DNA of 64,000 nt from Platycnemis pennipes (GCA_933228895.1 OW121856.1:21965805-22029804), one strand, 5' to 3'. Shown: positions 1 through 10,075, counted from the stretch's first letter. Notes: generated from the sequence alone by a model not told the origin. Numbers and translations are program-made.

Positions 1-766
1 TGTGCTGTATTTTTTTATCCACTCTTTTTCGGCACTAGAGTCCTCAATATTCTTCCTAAAAGAAATTTAAGTAAGTAGGTACGTCATTTCTCTAATGTTT
101 GAATTTTTACACAAATAAAGATTTATGCATAACCCTCTTGATAGTTTAGCCTCGTTGGCCAATTTATTTTTGTGCAAATCGTGGAAGAAGATGAGAAATT
201 CGATATCGCCCTATTAATTCATTTAGAAATTTGACATAAGTAAGTGATATAATGATAATTCTAGCAAAAAATATCAATGAGGTACTACAATGACTACCTG
301 AAATCAGGTTTCCTGCTAAACTACCGAGATCATTGTTTTTTCTGCAATAAATAAACATTTAAAAAATCATTTGGGGCATTCCAGTTACATTCGACCAGAA
401 AGTCGGCAAAAATGACCGATAAGGGTCACCAATTTTGACCAAATTTGCTAGAATGCTCCATTTGAAAATGTTTAAAACATGAGTTAAAAAGAGTAACCAA
501 TATAATGAACGGGTACCGTTGTCCCAGTTTTATTGTCTAGTTTATAAATATCAATGCATGAAGACACCGGTGAGAGATGTACTGCTATTACATAGACATC
601 TATGGCATTAAGTATCGTCAAAATCGCGTGGTTATTTTAAACAGAGATTTCGTAAATTGGTAAATTTACTTAATGCTCAGCGATATCAACGCCAACATGA
701 CATTATTAAACGGGGACTAAGTAGGTACATCTCTCTCAGCTCCTTTCTACTAGTCCAGAGGTTTCT
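1..766. other. AT-rich nongenic DNA
   Basis: No supported gene. The stretch holds only short, stop-rich frames and no recognisable repeat. It is background to the GC-richer block that follows. Confidence 0.5.
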
Positions 767-1200
767 TTACGACTCTCGTTTTAAATATGTCCACGTCATT
801 TTTGCACCGTCCCCAATCCGTATCCATTTTCCACCCTTATCCCTTAGCCAAGCACGACTGATGAGTTTTCTCCACCTCTTTTCGGAGGCGGGGAGGTGAA
901 CATAGCGCGGCTGTTTAAAAACTTTCCTCACGCATACATTTTCATTCACGGTGGTCATCAGGCCGATGCGCAAGAGCTCCGGATCCGGGGTTAAATCACC
1001 AACTCTACGGGACTCCATGTCTTTGTGGCGAAGAGTCTCGCCCTTGCCGGGGCAACAGCATTGCCACTTCCCCATGGTTATTCATCACCGACCCCCTCGG
1101 CGAGGTTAATGAACACCACAGGGCCTGGCGAGTGTTATGTACGGGTTACGCCAGCACCGAGTTAAACTCTCCCTCCCCCAAGTGAAGTCTAATGAAAGGC
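767..1200 (-). other. GC-richer block with unrecognised 102-codon minus-strand ORF
   Basis: This block is clearly richer in G and C than its flanks. It contains a minus-strand open frame (1075 down to 767) that starts MGKWQCCCPGKG and includes the stretch SRRVGDLTPDPELL. I do not recognise a family. No splice sites or promoter elements stand out, so it could be part of a decayed mobile element, a 5' untranslated region or chance. Its closeness to the LINE remnant on the opposite strand (1516-1976) suggests repeat-derived DNA, but that is inference. Confidence 0.25.
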
Positions 1201-1853
1201 CGAGAAAAACATTATGCAGGAATTTTATAATGGCCTACGTGGGACTCGCAATTTCAACTTCCGAAGAAACTACCATCTTGACGGGCCAAGGAGAGATCAG
1301 CTGCATGAAATAGCTCATGAAGGAAATGATTTAGAGTGATTGTGCCTGGGTAGGAACCAGTTTTTAAACAAGCAGCCCTTAAGACGCGTTTATTAAGACT
1401 CGTAGGTGCTACTAACTAGGAAAGTACTATCCCGAAAGAAGTGGAAAGTTTAATGAGGCTTATTCACTCATTATAGTGGGTTCTACTGGTTAAGGTGGAC
1501 AATATGGAAGCTTTAATAATAATAATAATATCGTTCTCCTCGACAATCTCTCGCATGCCATGCTCGGGATCGAGTTTTCGGCACCGACCGAAACGAACAT
1601 GGCAGCGAAGGAGATTGAAAAAAGGACTAAATAGCTAGATCTGCTGTGCGAACTCCGACAAATGTACGCGGGCTACTCTGTGAAACTGTTAGTTCTCACC
1701 GTGGGCGTGCTTGGTGGTGTCAAGAGTTCTCTGGTTGAGAATCTCAAGTGCATCCCAGCGTGCAGGGCGCGAGCGGATGCACTTGCAAGTGCAATGCAGA
1801 AGGCTGTCCTTCTCGGGTCCCTCCGCCTACTTCGTGCGCATGACCCTTATGCT

Positions 1854-1892
1854 GGGTAGCCACCTATCCGATGGTGTAGGAGGTGGCTACCC
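1854..1892 (+). repeat. 12-bp perfect hairpin at the LINE stop codon
   Basis: GGGTAGCCACCT (1854-1865) is perfectly complementary to AGGTGGCTACCC (1881-1892) across a 15-nt loop. The LINE stop codon TAG lies inside the left arm. It is the first of two stem-loops in this 3' UTR and may have served reverse-transcriptase recognition; that role is inferred. Confidence 0.6.
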
Positions 1893-1904
1893 TTAGGCAC
1901 GACC

Positions 1905-1969
1905 CCTCTCGAGTCTCCGGAAATTATGATGGCAACGAAACCTGATGCTAGCCGGAGACTCGGAAGAGG
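1905..1969 (+). repeat. Second 3' UTR hairpin of the LINE remnant
   Basis: CGAGTCTCCGG (1910-1920) pairs with CCGGAGACTCG (1952-1962). After a small bulge the stem extends through CCTCT (1905-1909) and AGAGG (1965-1969), giving about 16 pairs in total. Its survival in a dead copy suggests fairly recent decay. Confidence 0.55.
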
Positions 1970-1976
1970 AAGTTAC

Positions 1977-4900
1977 GTTATAATAACTAATTAAATAATA
2001 AATGTATTGCTCTGATGGTCAATTTTGGCAAAGAACATGGTCAGAAATGTTTAAAACATGTCAGAATCAATCGATATACACAGATAAGCATAATTAAATT
2101 ATGGTATCCTGTCACAATAAATGTACAACATTGTCTGAGAAAAAATCATCAGTACTATAATAACATTTATCAAACAATTTTGTAGGCAACTTTGTTTTGA
2201 CAACTTTATGCTGGAGAGAACAGCATAATCTAATTTAAGCCAGATACTTATGGGTTTTCTTTAAACATTGTCACGAGTAATAATTGACTTTAATTTACCT
2301 GCATATTGTCAAAAACAACTCACTCCCTATTAATGTAGTTCATCACCCAGCTGCACCAAATTGCAATAAATATTGAAATTAAGTAATGTCATACACATTG
2401 CGTGTCTTGAAATAAAAGGCTCTAAATATCAGTCTGAATCAGACTCCTACAGTCTTTTGCAAACATTCCACCTACCTATGATTTCTACTTCTGAGAATTT
2501 GAGTAACGGGTAGCATTTCCGCAAACGTTGATGTACGGGCACATAATCTAGAAACATGCGGAAATTAAACGCATTGCTAGACAAGGGCCTTAATGTTAGG
2601 AGTATATAATTACCAGAAAACTTCATTAACATATTAGCACCAAGTTTCTAAGACAGTTTTGAGCATTTTGTAACATCGGGAAGACTATGATTAGGATTTA
2701 AAAGTGCTTGAATTGTTTTTTCAGTTTATTAGGAACTAAATGCTAAGGACTAGAGTAAAAAATTACCTTTATTATTCTGTCTTAAATGAACCCCTTAGAA
2801 ACACTAATAACTATGCATCATCAATCAAACATATGGTATAGAATTATTCTATAATTATGGTGTAGAAGGGTTATTAAAATATATTTTTTTACAGATCAGA
2901 ACAGAGTATTTAATTTTTTAGTTATCATTCACGAGAAAATAAACGGATGATTTTTCAAAAAAATATTAGGAAAAAAGCAAGATTACAAGACTGATGACCA
3001 CAAAATTGTGCCGCAGAAAATACCAGAATATCAAAGCACTTAAAGTATAATGAACGCGAATATAGAGGAACTGGATTATAAGATTTGGGTGCAGAGGCAT
3101 CAGCATAATAAAATATGTGTCATAATTTGCAGAGTATTACCCAAAATTCAATTAACTTGGAGTGGTATTTTATGGTATATCATTTTAAATTTGCCTGCAT
3201 TTTCGCCCTTTTTTATTAAAAATTCTGGCATTCTTCGATATAGGTGAGTTATGATATACGAATTTTCTAAGGTGTGATGTAAAAAGTTACAGCGCTTTGA
3301 ACGTTTAATCGTTCCAGTAATGTGTTGTGAATTCCGGTGTAAATTTGAAACCCATTCGGTGAAACTTATATGACTAAAAAACTATATGAATATAAAAAAT
3401 AATTTCAGGCATCAGTTCATGGAATTTATCCATTACGGGGTTTGTAAATAGACGAGACATATATGAATATTGTCTTATGGAATTAAGCGCCAATTGTGTA
3501 TTGTTAGCCATAGGGGAAGTTTTGAGAGGTTATATGATGGTATGAAAAGAATATTGCAGTATTACTAACGCATAAAAATGAGTAAGAATTAAGCATCTAG
3601 GAGAACCTTAGATGTTGTGCATAAAGCATACCCTGACCAGCATAAATAATTGCCTATATAATTACCCGCTTTTATCTATTACACGTTTTCAAAATGTAAA
3701 GGATATTGTTCAACTTTTCCTTCAAATTTACCATTCACATTGGCGCTTTATGTAGAGCCTTCTTTGAAACACACGCAGTAAATGAATGCATCCTAGTTCG
3801 ATGGTATCAGGCTTACCCTTATGGAAATTCATTTCAAATAAAGTGAGACAGATAAAAACTTTGGTACCCAATGATAACGCAGAAGCGTAGAAACTAATCA
3901 TTCCATCCAATCCAATTCCTGTGGAAAGATACAATTTTTATGTTTCTTTCTATTTGAAATGAATCCAAGCTATATTTTAGATTTCACTGCATGACTATTT
4001 GAATATTGGATGGTATATTATAAGAAATTTGCTCATTTTTCTTAAAGGACCCGAAATTTCATCACGCCGCGCCGCGCCTTTTTGTATTTAATTGGTTCCT
4101 AGGCTATACGGTTTTTTTGACGATTCTTATCACTGCACTACCATTGAACTATGCTTAATTTGGCAATTTCTTTTATAGTTCTCTCATTGTCCATTTTTCT
4201 GATGGGAAAATAAATATGCTTCGAGAAACACAGGTTATTTATGTGTGAAAGTTGCTAAGAGTAATTCTAGGACTTGAAGTTGTTCCATTGGAATGTAATA
4301 AAGACTGCACCTTTCCACAAGTCGTTCATTTTACGTGCTACAAGTTCTAGTCCGCTTTGTTATCGAGCATTAGAGAATTTACTTAAAGTAGAACCACATG
4401 TTGGATAAATTTGGAGGAAATTTTCAATATTTTCCTAACTTCCGACTTGCTGAGTTTGACCTACTTCCAACAACTTTCTACCCCCTTTTGTTTTTACCCT
4501 GCTAGTAAAAATTCAAACTGTGGCAAAATTATATTCTGTTTCAGTGCTTAAATACTATGGGTCTTCATATTTACTCTAAAGGTCGTTAATCTACTAATAA
4601 TGTGTGATAAATAATGCATCTCTAACCTATCCCAAATGCATTTTAAGTCAATCAATACTCTCCAATGATTGTCTTCGATCATGGCACCAAGTCTTCCCTT
4701 TTATCAACAGTTATTTGACCTTATGTGAAGGTTAAATAAAGTCAAAAGTTCAAGCAATATTAAATCATTGATAGGAATCATCAGAAGGAACATTAGAGCC
4801 TAGGGCCAATAAATTAAACGAAAACGGATGTTTCCACGATGCTAAAGTGTATATTATTCGTGCTGTTTTGTCACTATTGCAAGAACGCGAATCTTTTTTT

Positions 4901-5215
4901 TCTGATTTGAAAGTCGGGGGAAAAAATATATTAGCAGGAAGGTTTAAAGGAGAATAAAATAGGAAAAAGTGACGTTTAGTAGTAGAAAAGTGTTATTACT
5001 GGGTCGAGTATATCTGAGTGGTAGAACGCATATGGAACTAAGGAAGGAGAGCATGTGATAAATAGATGTCCTCTGAATCATATTCTGGATCTTATCTTCA
5101 GCGTTAGAAACTTTTAATAATAATTGTACATGTCGAGAGGCACCTGAATAAGATTTTAATAACCAAGGAAAGGACAATGGCCGGATATCAGCTCATAAGA
5201 AAATACTAATATATC
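1977..5215. other. AT-rich DNA without a supported gene
   Basis: Only short stop-bounded frames occur. No splice-site pair frames a convincing coding segment, and no tRNA-like or LINE-like sequence was recognised. A GC run in an AT context at about 4062-4078 is the only compositional oddity. Confidence 0.45.
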
Positions 5216-5767
5216 GGCATGTACCAAGAGAGCAGAGGCCGAAACGTTAAACTACGAAAACAAAAACTTGAGGAGGTGAAAGAGTTCTGTAACCTGGCAA
5301 TCCGAATAACCAATAAGGGAGGAAGCAAGAAAGAAAGAGTCTGTAGAGTAGGCATGGAAACTATTCTACAAAAATAAGAATCTATTTACAGCTGGATGTA
5401 CAAACGTAGATGTAAGGAATCAATTCCTCAAAAGAATATCTGGAGACTGTTTCTTTATGCCTATGATGCATGGACGATGACAGTTACGGAGCAATCAAGG
5501 GTGGAAGCATTCAAAATGTGGTGCTACAGAAAAATAATGAATTTTTAATGGATCGACTGAGCATGTAGCGAGGAAGTCCTCAGAAGAGTGAGAGAAAAGA
5601 CAAGTCTTATGATAACCCTTAGGATAATATGGGTGAACTTAATCGGCCACACCATGAGGCATTATGGTCCATTGAAGATAATCGTTGAATGACAAGTGGA
5701 TGGGAAGAACGGTAAAAGAAACCTCATATTCGATATATAGTGCAAGTGATGAAGGATGTGAAAGAGA
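5216..5767 (+). pseudogene. RTE-like LINE remnant, upstream part (split by the Jockey insertion)
   Basis: Read with frameshifts, this stretch follows the C-terminal third of an RTE-like LINE protein. Segments include LEEVKEFCNL, FYKNKNLFTA, a VEAF-MWCY-K-IMK block, SNEEVLRRVREK and GPLKIIVE-QVDGKNG. Several stops and frame changes break it (for example TGA in place of the glycine codon at about 5692). It stops abruptly at 5767, in the codons for DVKE, and resumes at 9981 after the 4.2-kb Jockey element. The copy is 5' truncated; nothing recognisable precedes about 5216. Clade assignment is from recalled signatures. Confidence 0.6.
5756..5767. repeat. Left target-site duplication of the Jockey element
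   Basis: ATGTGAAAGAGA occurs here and again at 9981-9992. The two copies flank the intact LINE, and the interrupted RTE-like frame reads QVMKDVKE up to this point and continues from the right copy, as expected for duplication of the insertion target. Confidence 0.75.
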
Positions 5768-5792
5768 TAATCAACTAGATGAAGTGCAGTTT

Positions 5793-7007
5793 ATGACAGG
5801 AAGCGACTGCGACTCCGACGAAATAGACGACCAGGGAGAAGGTTTGTTCGAAACAGTGGAACAATCAAGAAAAAGGAAAAGAGGAAGGAAGACGGACAAC
5901 AATGAAGCAAAAAAGATAGCTCTATCGAAAGAAAAAGCACATACAGAGAATAAGGAGGGAAACATAAAAACTCCAAGAAGCAAATGGCCAGCCCCGATCG
6001 TGGTATACAAGATAAAAGACATGACCGAATTCATTAAACAAATCAGGAATCAGGTTAAGGACAAAACCTTCCTCATCAAAAGATTATTGGATGGCTCTAG
6101 ATTACAACTTAAAAATATGGAAGATTACAACAAGGTCAAACAATTTCTAGAACAACACGAGGCGCAGACCCACACCTGGGCCCATAAAGGAGAGGGGGTT
6201 ATCAGATACGTAATATTCGGACTTGATGATGGAATTGACACGGATTTCATCAGGGAAGAAATATGCCAACAGCAAATTCCATGTGTGTCCGTAAGACCCA
6301 TGTCGAGGAAGAGTCAGGATATTTATGTAGCCACAGTAGAAAAAGGAAAGGACTTTAAGGCAAAAAACATAGAAGCTATAAAATACATCTGCAGTCATCC
6401 TGTAAAAATAACAGTATTTGAGTACAAAACACCGCAAAGATGCTACAGATGTAACAGATTCAGACATGGATCGAGATTCTGTACAGCCACTCCAAGATGC
6501 TACTGGTGCGCCAGTGAAGAACATGAAGGAAACACCTGCCCAAGAACTGACGCAGTTAAATGCTGTAACTGCGGCCAAGAACACCCAGCATTCTCTAGAG
6601 AATGCGAGGTCTACCAAAAGGAGCTGCAGATGATGAATGGGAGACAGGAAGCCAAAGATAACAAAAACGACTCAAGGAAGGAACAGACACAAGCTACTAA
6701 CTCGCCACTACCAGAAATTAACGTCTGGGCAAACACAGAAAGCAAGCGGCAAGAACGGAATGCAACTGAGAATATTCCTGACATAGCTGGAAATGCAGTA
6801 GGACCTCGAGAACCAGAAAACTCAAAAATATCAACACACAACAATAAAGAGGCAATAACATCAAACGAAAAAACTAATGAGAACATAAACCAAACCTTGA
6901 AGGAGCTTACGGAGCTGATGAAGATGATGCTAAATCAAATGCAATCGTTCCAAACGACGATAAACAAACTCTGTGAGATAGTCATTAAGATGAACAACCA
7001 TGGGTAG
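5793..7007 (+). CDS. Jockey ORF1: gag-like RNA-binding protein with three zinc knuckles
   Basis: ORF1 proteins of Jockey elements bind the element RNA and form ribonucleoprotein particles. Counting from the ATG at 5793 the protein has 404 residues: an acidic start, a basic cluster KRKRGRK (about 27-33), a pre-knuckle domain of the kind common in arthropod gag-like proteins (about 124-212), then knuckles C-x2-C-x4-H-x4-C (217-230), C-x2-C-x4-H-x4-C (236-249) and C-x2-C-x3-H-x6-C (257-271). A polar N/E/K-rich region and a likely coiled coil (about 365-400) finish it. The frame stays open upstream to an ATG at 5685, but codons before 5768 belong to the interrupted RTE-like host, so that longer 440-residue start is probably fortuitous. 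The stop overlaps the ORF2 start. Confidence 0.85.
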   Translation: MTGSDCDSDEIDDQGEGLFETVEQSRKRKRGRKTDNNEAKKIALSKEKAHTENKEGNIKTPRSKWPAPIVVYKIKDMTEFIKQIRNQVKDKTFLIKRLLDGSRLQLKNMEDYNKVKQFLEQHEAQTHTWAHKGEGVIRYVIFGLDDGIDTDFIREEICQQQIPCVSVRPMSRKSQDIYVATVEKGKDFKAKNIEAIKYICSHPVKITVFEYKTPQRCYRCNRFRHGSRFCTATPRCYWCASEEHEGNTCPRTDAVKCCNCGQEHPAFSRECEVYQKELQMMNGRQEAKDNKNDSRKEQTQATNSPLPEINVWANTESKRQERNATENIPDIAGNAVGPREPENSKISTHNNKEAITSNEKTNENINQTLKELTELMKMMLNQMQSFQTTINKLCEIVIKMNNHG

Positions 7008-9717
7008 TACACCAAACAGGAGGTCACTCGTCGCAACCCTCTGGAACGCCAACGGGGGGGTAAGAGAAAAAACCGAAGAACTGCTGCAGTTTTTAATTAA
7101 ATTCAAGGTCGATGTATGCCTGGTGAGTGAAACACATCTAAAACCCGACAAGACCTGGGATATTCCGGGATACGACATCATAAGAAATGACTACGTAGAT
7201 GGAAGAAGAGCACAAGGAGGGGTTGCTATTGTAGTCAACTCGAACATCACAGCCAACCCAGTGCAGGATATAAACAGCAGACACCTAGAGGCGGTGGGCG
7301 TAGAGATTCGACTGGCAACTGGAGCCATCAACATATATTCCTGCTACCTGCCTCCCAAGAAGAAGTTTGATAACAACGAATTCGACCAATTACTCACAGG
7401 CGACGACTCCACTGTCACAATACTGGGCGGGGATTTTAATGCCAAACATATTACATGGAACTGCCCAACGGAAAATAAAAACGGAAAAATACTATCAGAT
7501 TGGGTACAATTAAACGACCTCTGCACAATAGCCCCGCTGCAACCGACAAGAATCCATGGCAACAGCGTCATCGACCTAGCCTTCGCGAAGAATCTAAACA
7601 AACCAGTCAAGGCAAGAGTGATAAACGAACTGACTAGTGATCACTACCCAGTGTTAGTATATATTGGCAGAACGTCAGTTACTATGCCCGAGCTACCAAA
7701 AAGATACTGCTACGGCCTAGCAGACTGGCAGCTGTTTGGCGAAATAATAACATCTCAACTGGGGGAAACAATTCTAGACACAGCAAATGCGGAGAAGCTA
7801 GACAGCCAGGCAGTAGAGCTGACAGAAGCAATTCAAAAAGGAATGGAGACTGCCATTCCTCTACGGAAAAGAAGACCGGCGGAGACTCTAAAACTCCCGG
7901 AAGAGATAAAGGAACTGATCAGAAAAAGAAACAGGATAAGGAAAAAGTACAATTTAATGGGAACTAAAACTCTAAAGGAGGAAGTCCGTGACCTCAATAA
8001 AGATATAAAGAAAAGAATAAAGACCTTAAGGGAGGAAAAATGGAAGAGCCATCTTGAAACAATTAGTGTCAGCGACGGTTCAATCTACAAAACGGCTAAG
8101 AAAATGAGGAATGCTGCACCAAGAGACAACATAATAATTAGAACAGGGGAAATACATCATTATTCCGCCAAAGAAAAAGCTAATAGCTTAGCTACGCACT
8201 TCGAAAAAGTTTTTAACCCTGGACGACCCGGCCTGAATACGCCGGCAATAAATTTTAGCAAAAAGGACTGGGAATTCTGCAGGACGAGGGAAGAAATCCC
8301 GAAAGTTACACTTTTAGATATTGACGAAATCCTAGATGGACTACAAAAAATGAAAGCGCCCGGTAACGACGGAATACCGAACGAGGTATTGAAAAAACTC
8401 CCTCAGAAGGCAAAAGAAATTCTGGTCAACCTCATTAACGCCATTTTAAAAATTGGACACTACCCTAGTTCTTGGAAGAAATCCCTGATTACCTGCATTC
8501 CTAAAAAGAGGGGAAAGTTCCTGACACCTGACGACTTCAGACCTATCTCCCTGATATCAAACATAAGCAAAGTCGCAGAGAAAGCAATATATAAGCAGAT
8601 AAATGATTTTATAGAACGAAAAAACATACTTCCCGCTGAACAATTCGGCTTTAGAAGGAAAAGATCAACGACCCAACTTGTACATCGTTTGCTAAACAAC
8701 ATCACCTCAGCACAAAATAATAAAAACATAACAGTTGGAGTCTTTTTAGATGTATCTAAAGCATTCGATAAGGTATGGCACCAGGGCCTACTTAAAAAGA
8801 TGGAGACTTGGGACTTCCCAAAATGGGCACTGATTATGATAACATCGTACTTGGAAGACAGGCTGTTCTGCGTCAAATGGAAAACAGAAATCAGTGATTG
8901 GAAACTAGCAAGAGGAGGTGTTCCACAAGGATCGGTCCTTGGACCACTCCTATTTAACATCTACATGGCTGATTTTCCACATGACCCTAACAATTGGCTT
9001 GTTGGACTAGGATACTATGCAGACGACGTCGCCATTATTGCAACGAGCAAGAAGGCCGATAAAGCAAGAGAATACGTACAAGATGCATTAGATGACGCCA
9101 CCAGATGGTATAAAAAATGGCGATTGACACTGAATACTAAGAAAACAAAAGCTATTTTGTTCCACAGACCGGGCATCACAACACCAAGATGCGACCTCCT
9201 AAGAATTGACGCTCAGCCAATCGAATGGGCAGATAGCATAGACTACTTAGGAGTAAAACTCGACAAAACAGTAAGTATGAGGAAACACGTGGACAAAATT
9301 ATGGCTAAGGGAATGGCAGCTAAGTCAAGCCTGGCACCCATCTTAAAAAACAACGCCACGCCGAAGGAGATAAAGAAGATCATCTTCTGCACATACCTAA
9401 GACCAAATCTGCTCTATGCAGCACCAGCCTGGACGGGATTAATAGGAATAACATTATTCAGGAAAATTGAAACATATGACAGAAGATGTTTAAGATCGGT
9501 GTTTAATGTAAAAAGAAGATACTCAAACGAAAAACTACATCGCTACACGGGAGTCCCTCCTCTAGTAGAGAAAATTAGGGAAGCAAAAGAAAAGTACATC
9601 AACACAAACAAGGATAGTCATGAAGACATAATAAGAGACCTGGCGGAAACCAAAATAAGGGAAAATGACAGATACAGACGGCCTGATAACGCCGCCGGAG
9701 AAAAACGAAAAAACTGA
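7000..9717 (+). CDS. Jockey ORF2: APE endonuclease and reverse transcriptase
   Basis: This 905-residue protein nicks target DNA and primes reverse transcription there. The endonuclease domain (about 10-220) shows NANG (16-19), SETH (43-46, catalytic Glu), GGDFNAKH (143-150) and SDHYPV (213-218). The reverse transcriptase (about 455-730) shows MKAPGNDGIPNEV (451-463), PISLIS (515-520), motif A FLDVSKAFDKVWH (582-594), motif B GGVPQGSVLGPLLFNIY (639-655) and the active site YADD (673-676). All catalytic residues are present. The C-terminus has no RNase H and no clear zinc finger. Its ATG lies within the last codons of ORF1 (shared ATGGGTAG), so translation is probably by termination and reinitiation. 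The frame is unbroken and the copy looks potentially functional. Confidence 0.93.
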   Translation: MGSTPNRRSLVATLWNANGGVREKTEELLQFLIKFKVDVCLVSETHLKPDKTWDIPGYDIIRNDYVDGRRAQGGVAIVVNSNITANPVQDINSRHLEAVGVEIRLATGAINIYSCYLPPKKKFDNNEFDQLLTGDDSTVTILGGDFNAKHITWNCPTENKNGKILSDWVQLNDLCTIAPLQPTRIHGNSVIDLAFAKNLNKPVKARVINELTSDHYPVLVYIGRTSVTMPELPKRYCYGLADWQLFGEIITSQLGETILDTANAEKLDSQAVELTEAIQKGMETAIPLRKRRPAETLKLPEEIKELIRKRNRIRKKYNLMGTKTLKEEVRDLNKDIKKRIKTLREEKWKSHLETISVSDGSIYKTAKKMRNAAPRDNIIIRTGEIHHYSAKEKANSLATHFEKVFNPGRPGLNTPAINFSKKDWEFCRTREEIPKVTLLDIDEILDGLQKMKAPGNDGIPNEVLKKLPQKAKEILVNLINAILKIGHYPSSWKKSLITCIPKKRGKFLTPDDFRPISLISNISKVAEKAIYKQINDFIERKNILPAEQFGFRRKRSTTQLVHRLLNNITSAQNNKNITVGVFLDVSKAFDKVWHQGLLKKMETWDFPKWALIMITSYLEDRLFCVKWKTEISDWKLARGGVPQGSVLGPLLFNIYMADFPHDPNNWLVGLGYYADDVAIIATSKKADKAREYVQDALDDATRWYKKWRLTLNTKKTKAILFHRPGITTPRCDLLRIDAQPIEWADSIDYLGVKLDKTVSMRKHVDKIMAKGMAAKSSLAPILKNNATPKEIKKIIFCTYLRPNLLYAAPAWTGLIGITLFRKIETYDRRCLRSVFNVKRRYSNEKLHRYTGVPPLVEKIREAKEKYINTNKDSHEDIIRDLAETKIRENDRYRRPDNAAGEKRKN

Positions 9718-9765
9718 AACTAAAGAAGCTGGTGACGATGGCAAGCAGACACAATAAGAGGCATG

Positions 9766-9799
<34 letters not shown>

Positions 9800-9980
9800 A
9801 AATAGGAAGCCCAGGTGCGAAGACCCACTGTGCCCAATCCGGCTCGCCGGTGCGGATCGGTGGGATCGTGCCTGGGCCGACTATTGTCCTGGATGACAAC
9901 AAAAAAGGTACAGGGCAAAAATTCACGTACGTGAATAGTCCCTGAAACAAAAGCTGCTCCGCAGCAAATCGACACTCTGA
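9718..9980 (+). other. Jockey 3' UTR with three predicted hairpins and an internal A-tract
   Basis: After ORF2 come about 48 nt, then 32 consecutive A (9766-9797), then 183 nt of GC-richer sequence up to the right target-site repeat. That tail can fold: GCCCAGG pairs with CCTGGGC; CAGGG (9911-9915) pairs with CCCTG (9940-9944) around the perfect palindrome ATTCACGTACGTGAAT (9921-9936); GCTGC (9953-9957) pairs with GCAGC (9961-9965). The real 3' end has no poly(A). An alternative is that the A-run is the Jockey end and the tail is a separate insertion, but only one target duplication is visible. Confidence 0.6.
9766..9797 (+). repeat. A32 homopolymer within the 3' UTR
   Basis: This is an uninterrupted run of 32 adenines. 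Homopolymers of this length decay quickly, so it supports recent insertion or ongoing slippage. Confidence 0.9.
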
Positions 9981-9992
9981 ATGTGAAAGAGA
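9981..9992. repeat. Right target-site duplication of the Jockey element
   Basis: ATGTGAAAGAGA is identical to 5756-5767. The host RTE-like frame resumes here (ATACGTAAA..., then ALE- and RAASN-type C-terminal codons). Confidence 0.75.
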
Positions 9993-10075
9993 ATAAAATA
10001 CGTAAAAATGAAGATATTAGCTGATATGAGAATTCAGTTGAGAGCTGCGTCAAACCAATTTCAGAATTGCTGACT
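9993..10075 (+). pseudogene. RTE-like LINE remnant, downstream part
   Basis: With one frameshift the sequence reads YVKMKILADMRIQ followed by LRAASNQFQN and a stop, the usual C-terminus of this LINE family (RAASNQ-type ending). The same ending occurs at 57317-57400 as RAASNQSQD. Together with 5216-5767 it rebuilds the end of one old copy cut open by the Jockey element. Confidence 0.6.

Larger units (their letters stand above)
1516..1976 (+). mobile_element. LINE 3' end remnant (reverse transcriptase C-terminus plus 3' UTR)
   Basis: A plus-strand frame from about 1533 to 1859 reads like the extreme C-terminus of a non-LTR reverse transcriptase. It has a charged helix (AAKEIEKRTK), the core LCELRQMYAGYSVKLLVLTVGVLGGV and a final GSLRLLRAHD. 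Such tails, with a conserved G-x-L-G after a hydrophobic strand, are typical of several LINE clades; I cannot assign the clade. The frame has a TAG at 1632-1634, so the copy is dead. A TAA-repeat run (about 1514-1530) marks the upstream truncation. The downstream 3' UTR contains two strong hairpins and ends in an AT-rich tail. Confidence 0.55.
5768..9980 (+). mobile_element. Intact Jockey-like non-LTR retrotransposon
   Basis: This is a 4.2-kb LINE with two uninterrupted ORFs, an 8-nt ORF overlap and a 263-nt structured 3' UTR. ORF1 has retroviral-type zinc knuckles; ORF2 has an APE-type endonuclease and reverse transcriptase but no RNase H domain, which fits the Jockey clade rather than the I clade. 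A 12-bp duplication brackets it. Only about 25 nt precede the first element-internal ATG, so either the 5' UTR is very short or the copy is slightly 5' truncated. Intact frames and perfect flanking repeats point to a recent insertion into the older RTE-like copy around it. Unusually, the A32 run lies inside the 3' UTR and not at the end. Confidence 0.88.

Noticed and set aside
5221..5250. Hammerhead-like GAGGCCGAAACG
   Set aside because: The CTGANGA half is missing.
6147..6617. 156-codon minus-strand ORF
   Set aside because: It is antisense to Jockey ORF1 and its zinc knuckles.
8460..8960. 166-codon minus-strand ORF
   Set aside because: It is an antisense shadow of the reverse transcriptase frame; no independent support.
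9562..10053. 163-codon minus-strand ORF
   Set aside because: It is antisense to the Jockey ORF2 end and 3' UTR; the poly(A) tract is read as a phenylalanine run.
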